From Drechmeria coniospora (lineage: Eukaryota > Ascomycota > Sordariomycetes > Hypocreales > Ophiocordycipitaceae), in contig NC_054391.1 of NCBI RefSeq assembly GCF_001625195.1, positions 5,839,157-5,903,156 on the forward strand: a stretch of 64,000 bases of DNA, given 5' to 3'. Under the pieces are notes generated by a model that was not told the DNA's origin, ran no database searches, and saw nothing but the letters and a program-made list of their open reading frames with translations. Both the position numbers and the translations under genes were made by a program. Below, one piece after another: positions 20,269 through 33,873 of this stretch; position 1 is the first letter of the stretch; each line of letters begins with the position of its first letter.

Positions 20269-23200
20269 GTCGACAACGGGATCGATGGGGGATGAATGGT
20301 TCGAGCAAGACACGATGACGTTGAACGTGAGTCAGGCGGATGTTGTGGGTAGGAGACTGGGTAGAATAAGCCGAATACAGCTAAATCTTGGGCTCTTCTC
20401 AGGCTCTGTTCGGTCTCTGGCTGGACCTTCCATTTCCCTCTCGGCCCGGTGCCATTGTGCCGAGGAACACCAGCCAAAGGTACCTTTGATCCAAGAAGCG
20501 GCACACCCAAACCCCAAACTGTGGTCGAATGCTGCATGCTACAGTTAAAACGAGATGCCATGCTTTGACAGCATACGAGAGTCGGCCCATCGAACATCAC
20601 CTGTGAATTCTATTACATACCACCAGTAGTTATCCGGTGATTGCCTGCACAGTCCCAAGTACATCCCAAAAACGGATTATGAGCACAGAAAGGGCCTGGG
20701 TGGTACACGGCGTACACGTGATCATAGCTGGATGCGGAACATCATCAGCAAGCTGACACGGCGCTCAGAGCTTACCTAACCACCGATTACTCCACGACGT
20801 CTCTTTCCTACACCCAATTTCTGTCGTACGGATCCCATTTCCAAATCACTTGACCTGCTTTCCATTCCCCTGACATGTTCGAGGGTCATCCAAAGGCAGA
20901 CGTCGAGTTTCACTTGCTGAGCTGATGTTGCTGTGCGCCACTTACACGGGAGCAAGATAAGTCGGCTTAGTTGCTCAATGCTGTCTCTCACCGTCGCTCG
21001 CCCTCACCTACCTCGGTCAAGTATGGACAAGCAAGTAGCACTTGGAACTTTGTTTTTCTCGCTGCGAGGTGATTGTGCCCGTAGTCGCTCGTCCGTCGAC
21101 GTCGACGCTGTACGACCCGAACCAAGAAACGTTGGAAGCATTTCATCTTGTCTTTCCGTTGGCCAGAAATGAATCTGACGGCCAAAGTAGCCCCATCCCT
21201 CGAATGGAATATTAATTATATGAGGCTGCCCCTAGACTGTCAGACCTAGCGACAGCTTGATGTGCAGACCACCAGCTGCGAACGCTGGCGGTGAAGGTGC
21301 GGTCGTTGATGGCTGTTCTATGCAATCTGCCATTGTGCAGTTGCCCTGCGAACTTTGGCCTTGGCCCCTGCCCTATTCCTCCAGGTCAATGAAACTATGC
21401 ATGGGCTTCCAAGTTGGCCGAGTTCCGTTCATGGTGTCGAATCGTTGTCACCCTGTAACTGTGGCCCTCGAAAGAAAACACTTCGTTGGCACAGCCCCCC
21501 ATCGGAGATTGCGGTCGTCCAAGCAAGCTCGCCCAGTATTCCCCTGGGGTTGAAAATTCATGACAGGCAGATGGTTCAGTGAAGGGGGTGAGTGCGTCGC
21601 TGGGGGGCCAAATCCGATGCGGAAATGGTTGGCTGGCTAACTGGAAAGTTGAATCAGCACGGACGAACCACCATCTCCACACAGGAACCTGATGTGAACG
21701 AAAAGGACCAATGCGGACACCTTCACCAAACCGTGTTGCGTTCTCATGGGAGAGGCACAGTACAACTGACCTACATGAATAATTCCCATCGATGCATCGT
21801 CGCTGACCAAATGCATCCCGCTAGGTTGTTCAGAGATGGCTTGCTCTTTGTAGGCCCTGTCTTGTATGCTGTGTCCTCGTGACGCTCGCATGGTAGTCCG
21901 CGACAAAGGTCGGCCGTGAAATCTATCCCTACCACAACGATCTTTGCCGTTGCTTTCACATGCATGAAATTCGTTTGTGTGGAAAGTCACCGCAGGAGGG
22001 AGGCATGAAAAGTCACCTCACTGACCTTCTGGGCTCAGATACCTGGACATGACCACCTTGGTCGTCGGACGCACAGGCTGCGATGTGCCTGCCAATATCG
22101 GTAAACGGCTGCTGGCGTTCGAGGAATCGACAGTCGGGTTGTCCCCTCTTCGATGGGTAAGCATACTACGAGTATGTAGGGTGAGAAAGAGTCTAGTCTG
22201 CTTACCCCCCCCTAAAATGACATCTAGGAGGACAATTTTGTATGGCTGAGTTCCTATTGATAGGAGAATAACCCGCCTTGACGTTGCAATTGCCATGACG
22301 AGGCTCTCCCCATGGTGCCTGCCTTTGTACGGCAGCAACCTGAAGTCAACAACAGGCGGCCCTCGAGCGGAAAGTGACCAGCCATCAATGCGCCTGATCA
22401 CTCACCGCTGTGCGTACGAGGCAGGTGCAGGTACAGGTACGCACGACATGAGGTAAACAAAACCTCTCCATCCTTCTTCCTGCCGCACCTTTCTCGCTTC
22501 ATCCTCCAGCACCGGCCCCGATTCATCCACGCTTTCCCCTCAACCCTCGCGCTTCACGGCTCAGATCTTCACAGGATCAACGCAAACTCTTCATCGCCTT
22601 CAACGGACGCTCCCCTCCGTCCCTCCCGCCTTCCTTCAACCATCCCCTTTTGATACCATCGCGACTTCACACGCCATACACCAGCCAGCTTGGCTACTCT
22701 TTGCTGCACAAAGACCGACTTGACCTACCTGGCTTTCACTGCCGTCGGTGGACAAAGCACTTGCTTCTCGGAGGCGGTGCTCGCGCTGGCGTCCCTCCTT
22801 CTCCAACCTAGGTGTTCATGTCGGCTCGTTTGCATCTGTGCCTGCTCTGTCGCCCATCGGCTTCGATATCAAGCCTGCCACGTTTCTTCGCCCACGGCCT
22901 CTTATCCTCGTCTCGGCAGAGTACTCTCCCGATTTTTTCAGGTCCTCTGTCTCCGTCCTCTTGTCCGTGCTGCTCTTCCATCAACGCTTTCGACAAACTC
23001 TGTCAAGAATCTGTCGCCCTACTTGTTCGCCTCGACCATCCGTCATCCACCGCTCCTCGGCCCTCGGTCCTCGGAATTGGAAGCCTCACCAAGGCTTTGT
23101 ATGCATACAAGTCGCTGATTGCTCTCTCCGGTAACCGCTTGGTGAGTCGCTCTCTATTTTCCGCCACCACCAATCCCCTGCCCTCGCACACCTTCACTCC

Positions 23201-23742
23201 ACTGGCCATTTTATTTTGCTACCCTCCTTTCCCCCCTTCTCACCATCGCTTCCCGGCACAAATACCGTGGCCTTCCTGGTCAGCCGCATTTGATCCGCTC
23301 CTCCTTTGGCACCCCTCCACATCCCGTTTCAGAGTCGGTTTGCTGCTAGAACCTTGGGGGAGCTCGCCCAAGGGTCGGTCGCCACGTGCATCCATCGCCA
23401 GCCAACGCTGAACAGAACACCCGCTTGGCCACACTCCCAGTCTACCAGCTGCCCTGGCATCCAAGCCTGCTTCAAGGATTCGTCCTGGGCATCCTCGGCA
23501 CATCCCACCTTTCCCCTGAGCATACGTCTTGAAGACACACCATGGTCATGACTAGGTCGAAGCGGGCGAAGCGGATCGTCCGCTGTCTGTCCGTGGCTCA
23601 GCACGAGGACCGCGCCCTCGGCTGCTCGACCACTCCGCTTATCAGATATAATTTGCTGCACAACTACCATCGCTGCATCCATGTCTTCGTCGACCTCGGC
23701 GAGCCCTCGGAACCGTTCTCGTTTCCTTCCTCTTTTGACGCG
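20269..23742. other. spacer with unresolved coding hints and C/T-rich leader
   Basis: From 20270 to 22440 I find only short open pieces. Minus-strand pieces near 21637-21990 and 22018-22401 have some protein character and possible GTCAGT donors, but I could not assemble them or name a family. From about 22470 to 23540 the plus strand is strikingly pyrimidine-rich, typical of a fungal promoter and 5' leader for the gene starting at 23743. A possible leader intron runs from GTGAGT at 23142 to TTTCAG at 23332. Confidence 0.45.
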
Positions 23743-26698
23743 ATGCCCAAGTTTCTTAGGTCACAGCTGGACGCCCAGAAGATTGCTGACGGAACCAGAC
23801 TCTGGTCGCAGGTGATACCCATCCTGACCTTCATCCAATCCAACCTTCGACGATTGGGAAAGCTGCGCGGGTTTCCGACCCTGTTTGTCTGGTACTGCCG
23901 AGAAAACCACCGCTCCTACTTCTTCTTCGCTTTTGTCGACGTCAAGATGGTTTCCAAAACCTACAGTGCTCGCGATCTCCTTCGCATGAAAGATCATTCG
24001 GCTGAGAAGGAATTCTACGACCGCCTCTACGAGAAGCTCCGCCACGACACCAGCTTTGGTAAGATGACGTCGCTTGCTCCCTGCCCGTGAGTCTACGTCG
24101 ACGCTGACGGGTCGTGGATAGATGAAATCTTTCGCCTGCCTTCGGACCGCGCGCTTCCCTTGATCCGGGAGGAAGATGCCGGCGCCTACGGCGGCATTCC
24201 GATGCATTCTCGGGTCAAGAATTCCCTCGCACTCGCCAAGAGTACGGCTGCCCGCCAGCTGGACGGCACCGACTATGAGTGGAAGTATCGGGGCCGCAGC
24301 GAGTCCGACGAGGACATGCCTCAGCCCATTGGCAGCCCGGCTGGTATTGATGCGCAGAAAGACGAGGGCTTCCAGAGGTTTTACAAGGCTGTCATATCGC
24401 CGACTCACGTTCGCGTCACGGCGGGAGGCCGGATCGTACCCAACAACCGAGGTGCCTCGTCGCCGACGGTGAACCGGGCCAAGGGTTCGACGGCGGCAGA
24501 AGTCAGGCTTGCCGGCCGAACCATGACGAGGGATCAGCAGGACCTCGGCCAGTATGCTATTCCTCAGGTCCCAATCGGTGCCTATCCACATATGATCCCT
24601 TTCAATCCTGGAATGACGCATGGGGTCCATCCTGGCATGGCGGCCGCTCCCCCTTCCTTCCCCATGATGCCTTGGCAATTCGGACCACTGGTCCACCACC
24701 TGCCTCACGTGGGCCAGATTCCGGCTGCCGCTTCCAATACGAGGAACCCGGTGCTTGCGGTGCAAGGTGACAGGCAAACCGAAGCCGGGAATCCCGACGC
24801 CTCCGGCAATCATCGCATGCCGCCGCCGGAGCATTTCGATCACAGTCGCCCCTTTGGCTACAACGGCCAGTGGATGATGCCTCAGGGGTTTCCCTACAGC
24901 CCCATGCCTGTCGCTGGGTTTCCCGTCCCCATGGCCGGGCCTCCGATGGTGCAGCCCCGGTTTGGGGTCCATGCCATGATGCAGGTCCAAGCCATGCGGC
25001 CAGACTCGTCGATGAATTCTCACCCATTGCCATCCGCCAGCATGTCGGCATCGGCAGCCGTCGCAAACCCTCCCACCTCGTCGATCCGCAAGAGCGAAGT
25101 GACGAGGCGGCAGCTGGCAAACCTCCGGCAACATCTCAGGTATGCAGAAGACCAGCTCCAGTATAACCGGCACCAAATTGACGAGGCCCTGGTCGAACAA
25201 CAAATCCTTTCGCTTCGTTCGCACATCCAAATGTTCGAGAATTATCTCGAGCTTCATCTTAAGAGCGAAGAGAGCCAGAAGCAGAAGTTAGAAGGTGCCG
25301 ACGAGTCGAGCGGCGCGCCGTCTTCTCGCGACGAACCTGGTTCGCAGGCTTTGGCGACGAGCGACGCGAATTCAGGCCTCGAGGGCCAGAGTGTGTCCGC
25401 GTTGCAGGATGAGGTGCAACAGAATTGTGCTGTCAAGGAGCAGAAGAGTACCGAGAGGTCGACTCAACTTCCCCCGGGCTCCAGTTCTACCCGGCCACCG
25501 CCACTCAAGAGTGCTCTTAAGAAGCCTCGCGCTGCTGAACCCACCAAGAAGCAGTCTACTCTTCCGGTCGGTGCGGCCTTGGCCCCTCCATTTCAGCCCC
25601 GAACAGATGGCGCGACGTCGGCTTCGATGATTGAATGCTCTGCGGGCTTGGCTCGCCCTATTCCCCCGAGCGATTCATTGCCTAGCGTCCCGGCCGTGTT
25701 CGTCGACACGGGTGCGAACATGAATAACTCGACGCCTTATCTTGTGGGAACCCTTCCTTGCGGCCTCGATCCAGCTTTCGCGAGAGACACCGACTACCTG
25801 TACAAGCGCTCGCTGAGTGAAGACGAGCTTCGTGCTCGTCACATGTATTGGGGGAACACGCCTCGAAATTTGCAAAAGGGGCTGCCCAAGTTTGACGGCA
25901 GGGACTTTTACCCGCCGTCTCCTGTCGGTGATTCATCGCCTGAACCCTCGCCTGAACCAGAGGCCGTGACCAGCCCGACGGTGCCGCGCCGCCGAGTCCC
26001 AGTTGGAACCCGTGCCGACTACGTCTTGACCAAGAAAAAGGCCGACAGCGACCCGTTCGGGTCCCTGCGAGCCGGAAAGAGGCCTGCTCGGAGCCATGCG
26101 ACACAATCAGAGCACCTGCCGCCGAGGATGGGATCATGCTCGGACTCCACGACGGCTTCGGTAGATATGAGTCCAGGCCAGGGTAGGAGCCAAAACGGGC
26201 GAAGCTGTGAAGACTTTCGCAAAGCTCTGGGCGAAGCTGTTCAGTCTGCTCCTAGTGGGTGCCAGGACAAGCCGGCGTCGGACTCTGGCGACGACTCGAA
26301 TATTCTGTTCAAGGGCCGCAAGAACACATGCATCAGCAAGTACGTGCCTTGCCTCCCGTGGTTTCCTTGGCATCGTCGCTGACGTTTGACGCAGGAGCAA
26401 GAGCTCTGGTGATATGCTGCCGACCATGTTGAAGAAGGGCAAATCGAGCGGGACGGCAGTTCCCGGGACGGTTTCGTCGATGACGGCACGGGGTGTGCTG
26501 CCCAACTACGCCGGCCATGCAACGGCGTCTCTTTCGCCGGCCATTGCTACCATTTCTGCCTCCCCAAAGAATGTCTGCCCCAGGACTGCAGGTCCAGGCG
26601 ATGCCGGCGGTGTCGGCCGTTACGAGGAGACCAAGATGGAGAATCGACCTCCGGCCTGTTCCAACGTTAATGGAATGGCTCGTCGCGGCGGCTGCTGA
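23743..26698 (+). CDS. large, mostly disordered conserved fungal protein
   Basis: Three exons (23743-24058, 24122-26339, 26395-26698) join in frame to 945 residues. The introns are 63 bases (GTAAGA to ATAG) and 55 bases (GTACGT to GCAG). Residues 1-150 look folded: PKFLRSQLDAQKIADGTRLW, FIQSNLRRLGKLRGFPTLFV and WYCRENHRSYFFFAFVDVKM. The middle is rich in Met, Pro and Gly (about 270-400), followed by a predicted coiled coil (about 420-480, RRQLANLRQHLRYAEDQLQY). The rest is Ser/Pro/Lys-rich, including PPPLKSALKKPRAAEPTKK. The chain ends MARRGGC, which is not a CaaX box. Met/Pro-rich disorder with a coiled coil is common in RNA-granule or signalling scaffolds; I have no firm function. The same frame is open from an ATG at 23542 in good context, so a 67-residue longer N terminus is possible. 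Confidence 0.8.
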
Positions 26699-27977
26699 GG
26701 CGACCGCGATCTGAAATCCGGCCGAACGACCCTGGTATTCTGCGGTTTCGCACTGGGGCAAGCCAAAAGCTCTAGCGAGAGCATGCATTATTGCTGTCAT
26801 ACTTACGGCCTGTATGCCTATCGTCCAACGGCTTCTTGGCAACGAGCATGAGATACGTTTACTTTTCTACGACTTTCGACGGGCGCACCATCTGAGCACA
26901 CCATTCAGCCAGGCTAATCGTTTGAAACCTCGGGCCGACATGGGGAGAGTTGCTCATCGGCGTCTTGACAGGTACTAGTGTTAGAGTATGTAATGTGTTA
27001 CTACCAGCAACAAGTCAAGAGTTCGACGGAGATCAACCAAGGCTGTATTGGTATTCTTGCAGAGGGGTGATTAGGTGGGAGAGCAATAGCACCGTTAACA
27101 CACACATCGTGCGATGATGAAGCACGACTCTTCGTGCTGAAGCCTGAGTTGTGGTTGGCAATCCTAAAACGATTGCAAGCTTGATTGGTCCTCGCTTTGT
27201 ACCATCAACTTCGGCATGAAGGCGCGGGGTGGAGAGAATCGAGACGAATGTATTTAAATCTTAATTCTAATCAACTTGCTGGTCGTCCAGTTGCATGTGC
27301 AGCCGCAGTGCCGGAACAACCAGGCTTCCAGACAAGGTCTACAACGATTGCGCTCCTCACCCCCTGAGATGTGAGAAAGGCATGTGCCTCACCATCAAAT
27401 TTCCAACCTCGTAGAAAGCCTCGGCGAAAATCTTCAGGCAAGGGCAGAAGAGCTCATGATGTATTTCCTCTGCTACGTTACTCTTCGCCAGTCGTATACC
27501 TCGAAAACCATGGATCTAAGTGGTCAACGCGGAGATATCCTAGCGGAAGTTGCACGGTTCAAACACGATCTACGGCTCGACGATGCAGGGTGCCCGAGGC
27601 CATCCTTCGTCGGCACCTAGAGATTAGCAGTCACTGGCATAGTGTTATAGCAGAGCACCGCCTGGCAGTCTGACAAACGGGCGGCGAAAAATGCTACGAG
27701 AATCTCGGCAGAGAAGTGACTTCGGGAAACGCCTCCCATGGAGCATTCCACGAGAACGTGAAATGGCCATTTGAGAACCATGCAATTCTCATTCATCTAC
27801 CCTGCCGCAGGTACCCCGACCCGGATGCGAGCGGGCATCACAAAAAACGCCGGAGTAAATATGCCCATTCCTCCATTTCGAGGATAAAAACAGTTCCCTT
27901 GTGTAAAGCTTCATGGTGGATTTGTCGCTGTCGTTTCCCGCTCCGTCTCAGAATTTCTGGACTTGAAGCGTCTTGAT
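26699..27977. other. spacer, no recognised gene
   Basis: About 1.3 kb with short frames only. I see no family features, RNA gene or repeat cluster here. Confidence 0.55.
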
Positions 27978-28540
27978 TTAGGCGGTGACCTTGTTGGTGG
28001 CGCGCAGCTCACGGCCAACCTTGGAGCGGGCCAGGATGTCCTCACGGTCCTTGTCGAGCTTGAGCTTGGTGATGACAACGTTGGAGGGGTGGATGCCCAG
28101 GGGAATGCTCTGGCCGGAGGCCTTGTCACGGGTGACACGATCGACGTGGATGATGTACTTGAGACGGTATACGGACGTGACCTTGCCCTCACGACCCTTG
28201 TTGGAGCCGCGAACAATGGTGACCTCGTCGTCCTTGCGAACGGGAATGCTGCGGACCTGTTCAGGGAGCCCGAGGTCAGTACTTTGTCGGCAAAGGCCAG
28301 GGTGTGCCCGGGCATGTAGAGGATGACAAACATTGTACTTCTCACGAAGCTCCTTGCTGAGAGGAGCGCTCATGATGACGCGACGCTGGCTAGAGGGGGC
28401 CTTGAAGTGGGCGGCACGGCTCTTGCGCCGCGATGACGACACGGCTAGATATCAGGTTAGCATCGCTTGCCACATTTCGTATTTGAGAGCTCCTATGGGT
28501 TTCAGGGCATGCGCTACTCACTGCTACTGACTTTGACCAT
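27978..28540 (-). CDS. RPL26: 60S ribosomal protein L26 (uL24)
   Basis: Three minus-strand exons (28540-28522, 28444-28332, 28256-27978) encode 136 residues. The first exon is only 19 bases (ATG plus five codons and one base). Introns of 77 and 75 bases start GTGAGT and GTTTGT and end CTAG and ACAG. The sequence follows fungal L26 closely: [52 protein letters not shown] (the KOW motif), [20 protein letters not shown] and a basic tail. The protein sits near the polypeptide exit tunnel of the large subunit. The early tiny first exon is typical of ribosomal protein genes and usually carries intron-dependent expression. A run of nine G lies just upstream (28551-28559). Confidence 0.97.
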
Positions 28541-29317
28541 TTTGAGGGAAGGGGGGGGGTGAGGAGGTCGATTTTGTGTGGCGGCGTTGGGTGATGAGAA
28601 AAAAAGACCAGACGTTAAAAGCTCGCGATAATTCAGCCGGTGGGAAGGCTTGTGTGCGGAAATTTAGACGAGTGGGGCAGAATCACGTGAGTATGATTAC
28701 CCTAGGTGCGATGGTATCAATTAGTTTGAGCCAGGCGAATACAGGTGCTAGTGTTGGCGCGGCAGAGATCGAATGGGAACTCGCTCGCTGACTCAGCAAT
28801 AAGTAACTTTGTTATGTCAAAAAAACTAGCAAGGAATACTTAAGTACAAGAAATATGGAGTAATTACGGAGTACAGTACGGAGTACTCCGTACTTGTATT
28901 GTGATAATACTGTAATTAATAATACTGCGCTTGTCCTCTGTTCGGAGTATTTACAGTACGCTCTAAACTTGCATTACGTACTACATCTTAGTATAGGTGC
29001 ATTACTTTAGAGTGAGCAAGTCCATGCACACACAGTACAAGGACAGTAAAACGCCGTACGAAGAGTTCCTTACTTCTTTGCTGGATGTAATACGGAGATC
29101 TCCTACCCAAGTACAGAACCCCAAGTACTTAAGTCGCTAACCGATGCGGTTGGAAGAACCTGCAATGACCACTAATGCTCATAGCTTATCCTCTGCAGTG
29201 CAGTTTTTCTAACCCGATGAATTGTTGGCAATTTGTATGCATGCTGCATGGCCTGACAATCTTGGAGTGAAAGATATTGTACATGGATGGAAGCCCATAG
29301 GGAAGGTGATGGGTTGT
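28541..29317. repeat. spacer with GTAC-motif cluster
   Basis: The stretch 28840-29130 contains repeated words such as TACGGAGTACAGTACGGAGT and GTACTCCGTACTTGT. Otherwise empty. It lies between the RPL26 promoter and the 3' end of Cox11. Confidence 0.65.
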
Positions 29318-30311
29318 TCATAGTGTAATACCAGTTGGCGACTTAAATTTGCCGTTATTGTCATACCTTGCTTCTGTTCGCTTGTCAGCATGGCCAACTT
29401 GGCCGGGGGAGGTAGGGATTGGGAATACTGAAAAAGGTATAGTTGAGGGTAACAGTCTCGACGCCCTTCATGTTCAGGTCGGTCAACAGGTCCGGGTCGA
29501 GGTAGAAGAAGACGGGCATGTCGACTGTTTCGCCGGCATTTAGCCTTTGCTCTTCGAAACAGAAACACTGAATCTTGCTAAAGTATGGAGCGCACTGCGC
29601 CGGTGTGACGCTGTACGTGGCCACGCCGATGATGTCCTTGTCGCCCTTGTTTTCGGCCTTGTAGAAGGCGAGAGCGGTTTCGCCCGGCAGTACACGGACC
29701 TCGCGCTGCTGCGGCACAAATTTCCACGGCAGCTCGTCGGAGACGGAGGCGTTGAAGGTGACGCGGATGCGATTCGCAGAAGTGACGGGGACTAGTCGGC
29801 TCGAGATATCCCCGTCATAGGAACCGCCGTGGGCGCGAACGGGCTGGCCGCCCCAACCGGTCGTCTGGCAGATCTTGATGACGGCTGCATTTCAGCTTGC
29901 TGCCAGCATGGTCTCTCAAGAAGGGATCTGGCCTACCATCTTGTACAACGGCACGGAACCGTACGACAGTGCGACGGTGCCCATTATCAAGCTCAGGGTG
30001 TAGTATCTAGAGGGCGGCGAATTTGCCGTCAGCGTCCGTCGGTGGCAGGATTTCCGGCGTCAGACGTACGCTACGGTGGCGTTCTTTTTGTTGTAATGCG
30101 CACGTATCTGTTCCATCGAGGGGACGTGAACCGACTCCTTCTGCTCCCGAAGCTGTGCTCTCCTCGGCGTCGAACCCGAGACATTTCTTCGAAAGCTGCT
30201 AGGCACGTTGACGCGTACCCAGCTGGGCCGAGCCTGCTGGCAAAAGAAGCAGGCCCATGGCGATGAGCTTGTTCGCGTAGAGCTGCGCGCCACTCGGGGT
30301 ACGCCGTTCAT
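29318..30311 (-). CDS. COX11: cytochrome c oxidase assembly protein Cox11
   Basis: Four minus-strand exons (30311-30070, 30006-29937, 29873-29429, 29373-29318) join in frame to 270 residues. Cox11 delivers copper to the CuB site of Cox1 in the mitochondrial inner membrane. Residues 1-50 are Arg/Ser-rich with no acids, a matrix-targeting presequence. A membrane segment follows at about 82-100 (YYTLSLIMGTVALSYGSVPL), then the copper domain facing the intermembrane space: LPWKFVPQQREVRVLPGETA, DKDIIGVATYSVTP and the copper-binding pair C207/C209 in KIQCFCFEEQ. The last exon encodes only KARYDNNGKFKSPTGITL, after a 55-base intron. Intron 2 must use a TCAAG acceptor at 29874: the nearer CAG would break the frame, while AAG restores the conserved LYKMICQTTGWGG. 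A TTG upstream of the chosen ATG is not a likely start. Confidence 0.94.
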
Positions 30312-31182
30312 CCTGCGGCGAGTAGGTGGGAAGGACGGCTTTGTCAAGAGATGAATGAAGCCTTGGGAAAGCTCATTCGATTTCCCACAATATCACTCCG
30401 TACTTACTAGTACGGAGGATCAATGGAGACAAGATAAAAGTGGGCCATGCCTCTGTGGTGCTTTCGGTACCTCAACTCAAGCACCTACAGTAATACAGTA
30501 TGATTACTCGGGTGTGCTCGGTACTCCGTACTGAGCACTTACAGTAAGTACTTAAGTACTCCGTACAGTACTCCGTACGTGCCATTAATCTCGGCCTTCG
30601 CGGGTTGGACTTGTTCCATCAGCCGCACAACCCCACTTTGTGGGGCCTCCATGTACACCTACTTACACAATGAACGGAATACGGGTACAGTACACCGTAC
30701 ATAGTACTTGTAAAGTATGGACGGCAGTGTACTCCGTACAGTACTCTGTATTACCAACACCCTCTGGTAATAATCCATACCTAAGTACTCCGTATAGTAC
30801 GGAGTCATGGTAAAAGCGTACCTCCATGTACCACGTACTTCAACTGTACATGTACATGGACACCTTGGTAGGTAGGGATGCCATTTTATCGAGAGGTCCG
30901 ACCCCTGAGACCTTAAAACATCTGTTTCCAACACCTTACACGTGTGGATGATGAATCATTGACCACGTATCCCATTGACTATCCTCTTAATCCCTCTCTT
31001 GCGGTTGGCAGTTTCTGACTACGTCCGGACGCCTTGCTTCGATTGCCCGGCCGAGCATCCATCTCTCCAACGCTCCTTGGCCTCTGCCCGTACCATCTCC
31101 GCGTTCAGTCCAACATCCTGTCGGCCCATCATCTTCGCGCACTTGACGCGCCCGATCATCACCATTCCTTGGAACCGTCGCC
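30312..31182. repeat. spacer with GTAC-motif cluster
   Basis: Motif words are dense from 30390 to 30870: GTACTCCGTACTGAGCAC near 30520, then ACAGTACTCCGTACGTGCC and ATAGTACGGAGTCATGG. From about 30960 the plus strand turns C/T-rich, which fits the leader of the next gene. Confidence 0.65.
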
Positions 31183-33439
31183 ATGAGCCAGGTGAAGAAC
31201 CTGAGAGCTATGTTCGAGAACAAAGGAGATACGAACCCGCCAGACAGAGGAAGATCGCTGGGTGATTCGACGAGCTCGAGCCCAATTCCAGCAGGTGAGC
31301 AGCCCCCAAGCCAATGTCATTATGATAGGTCCAGTAGAGCATCATGCCTTCCCTTACAACGCAACGATTTCTCCACTGCGATATACGTACATATCTGAAT
31401 GTCTGAGCAATACATCATATTTGATCGACGACCCCTTCGCGCGACTGCCTTGCCCAATGCTAACTAGGTCCCCTACATAATTAGGCCCGAACGGAACCGA
31501 CTCTCCGAGACCACTGTCAAAGGTTCGTACAAACTTTGTTGCCATCGAAAAAGATGGCCGTATTGGCCTGCGACGGGACAACAGCGGAGGATCTAGCTTG
31601 TCGAGACGACGCATGAGCATCGAAAACGACGCCGCATCCCCCCCTTCCTTTCCAAATGCCCCAGCATCAGCCTCTTCGGGTGAGAAAGCAAAGACAGTGC
31701 GCAAAGCCGATGCCGGGTCAGCCGCCAGTAACCCTAACACGGTTGCCGAGGCACAAATCGACGAGGAGCTCCCTCCTTCTCCTACGGTTTCCAAGGGAGC
31801 CAAGGCTGGAACGGCAGCACCCAAGCAAAAGCCATTGAATGGCGTGCCCAAAACCAATCATAGCAGAATCGGTACATCTGTGGCTCGACCAGGAGCGAAA
31901 GCGGCAAGAACGAAGCTTGCGGTGGCAAATGCCGGGTCCAAGCAAGCAACGGCATTGCCGACAACGAAGGCGACGACAGTGACAAGAAAGACGGCCGAAA
32001 CACCAGAAATGGGAACCGCCAAGGCTTCACCACGAGCGGCCGAGAGGGCGACGGTGGCTCGGAATACGATGGGCCAAGCCAGAACAGCGACAACCGTTTC
32101 CAAGTCGAAGCCGATTGCTGTCGCACACAGCAAGGGCCAGTCGGTCAAGCCAGCTAGCCTGGACGGCAATGCGGTCGGAAGCCCCAAAGCCATGTCTTTC
32201 ACCAAGCGCACTGGTCTGTCTTCCTCTCTCACGGCACCCACCGCCTCTTCCATCGGCAAGGGTGTCACTCCGAGACAGTCTCTTTGCAAGCAAACGCAAC
32301 CCTTGAACAATCACACACAGTTACCTGTACGGACCAGCTTGGCCACCTCGAACTCTACCCAGCAAATCACGCGACAAAAGTCGCAGCGCAATCAAGCCAG
32401 AGCTGGCGTCAATGGCTCACCGAAAAGCCTTCCACAGTCAGCGTCATATGCAATAAAACGACCGAACCACTTGGATGAGGGATTTCTGGCACGAATGATG
32501 AGGCCAACGCAGTCATCCTCGTCGAAGGCAGCGGACAAATCCTCCACTCCTCCGAGGAAGATTGCCATGCGCTCGACGACCGCCAGAAACGATCACAGCA
32601 CCCGAACATCACTGGTTGGTAAGGATGCCAAGCATGGGCCGCCCCGAGAACCAAGCCCGCCACTGCAAGATACCCCTCGATCTCCCAGCAACAATGGGGA
32701 CATGGCGAAGACTGTACCTCAATTAACGGACACCAACCCCTTCGTGGAAGATGTAACGCCACCCCACGATTCATCTGGGACCATTCAAGCGCTTGTTGAG
32801 CCCGGTGCATCAGTAGAGGCAACCGTGGTACCTGAACTCGGTACAGTAGCGGAGCAAGCGACCGACAACGCCAGTTCAATCCAATCACCTGAGCGTCGAG
32901 GTTCTACATTGTCCGTGGCCGAGCAGGCATTTGCTGCTCATGGCTCTCACATCGGGATTACACGGCATGAAGACACCGACTTGCTCACTGCACCTCAGGG
33001 AGCCATCGGCACAGAACTCTGCGCGCAAACCGATGCCACAGAACATGCTTCCGACTCCACCCCCATTTTGGAGCCTGAGACTACCTGCATTGAAACGTCG
33101 ACAGAATCCCCCCGTGACAAGGACGAGTCGACCAATCCAGAGTCGGAATCTCTCGCAAATGCCAAAACTGATTCACCCGAGAATGACATTGATGAATCCA
33201 CTGGAATTGGGTCAAGGGTATCCGAAGAGGTACGGGAAGTTTCTCCCTGCGATCCCCCGACCAAGACTTCGGCTTCGGAGGTTGCGGTCGTGGAGGCCGA
33301 TGAAGCGTTTTTTCTGGATCATGCTACCCAAGGGCCTTCTGAGACTAAAGAGGACTCTCAAGCGCCCGATCATGACGACCAGATTCCGTCAGAATCAGTG
33401 TTCGATGGTAGCATAATCGAACCGACCCACTCGTCATGA
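31183..33439 (+). CDS. low-complexity fungal protein, uncharacterised
   Basis: Two exons (31183-31294, 31485-33439) encode 688 residues. The 190-base intron begins GTGAGC, has a perfect branch site (TGCTAAC at 31458) and ends TTAG. The N terminus MSQVKNLRAMFENKGDTNPP joins across the intron to SPRPLSKVRTNFVAIEKDG, which looks like the conserved part. The rest is Ser/Thr/Ala/Lys-rich with many Lys-Ala-Thr repeats (about 130-330) and becomes acidic towards the end. A short helical patch, LDEGFLARMMRPTQSS, lies near residue 397. A basic middle and acidic tail with little predicted fold suggest a scaffold, microtubule-linked or nuclear protein, but this is guesswork. The start codon has a strong context (CGCCATGAG). 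I do not recognise a named orthologue. Confidence 0.8.
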
Positions 33440-33873
33440 GGAAGGCTAGGCAGTTACTTCTTCCCACGTTTGGAGTCATCCAAATGGATGGCATGATTGC
33501 AGATTTTTGTCGATGAGCAAACATGGGGTTCATATTTAATTTTCGACATGGCTTGCGAGGGCATTATACCTTTTTCATATACTGTATGGCTGCTTCAATG
33601 AAGGGGCGAGCATCTATTCCTTCTACTTCTGCCAGATACCTAGGATACCTCAAACTGACGATAAAGAGTCAGAATTAAAAGTTTTACATCGAGGGCACGA
33701 ATATTCTGCTCTCTCCCGATGATGAAATAGATGCGAGAATGCATCAAATTCTCGCAACTTACTCCCAACAACGGCGCGCCGGGCCCGTTCTCTTAGATTG
33801 AGTTTTGCATGAGAAACCAAGTGTTCCAGTCTTGGGTGTTGTACATGGTCGCTGTCCGCTTCTGTTCAGTTTT
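33440..33873. other. 3' spacer between convergent genes
   Basis: 434 AT-richer bases between the ends of the low-complexity protein gene and the MRPS8 gene. No features seen. Confidence 0.6.

Noticed and set aside
23761..25257. A 498-residue open frame antisense to the large disordered protein gene.
   Set aside because: Shadow frame of a coding exon; no family motif, and the plus frame joins correctly to its other exons.
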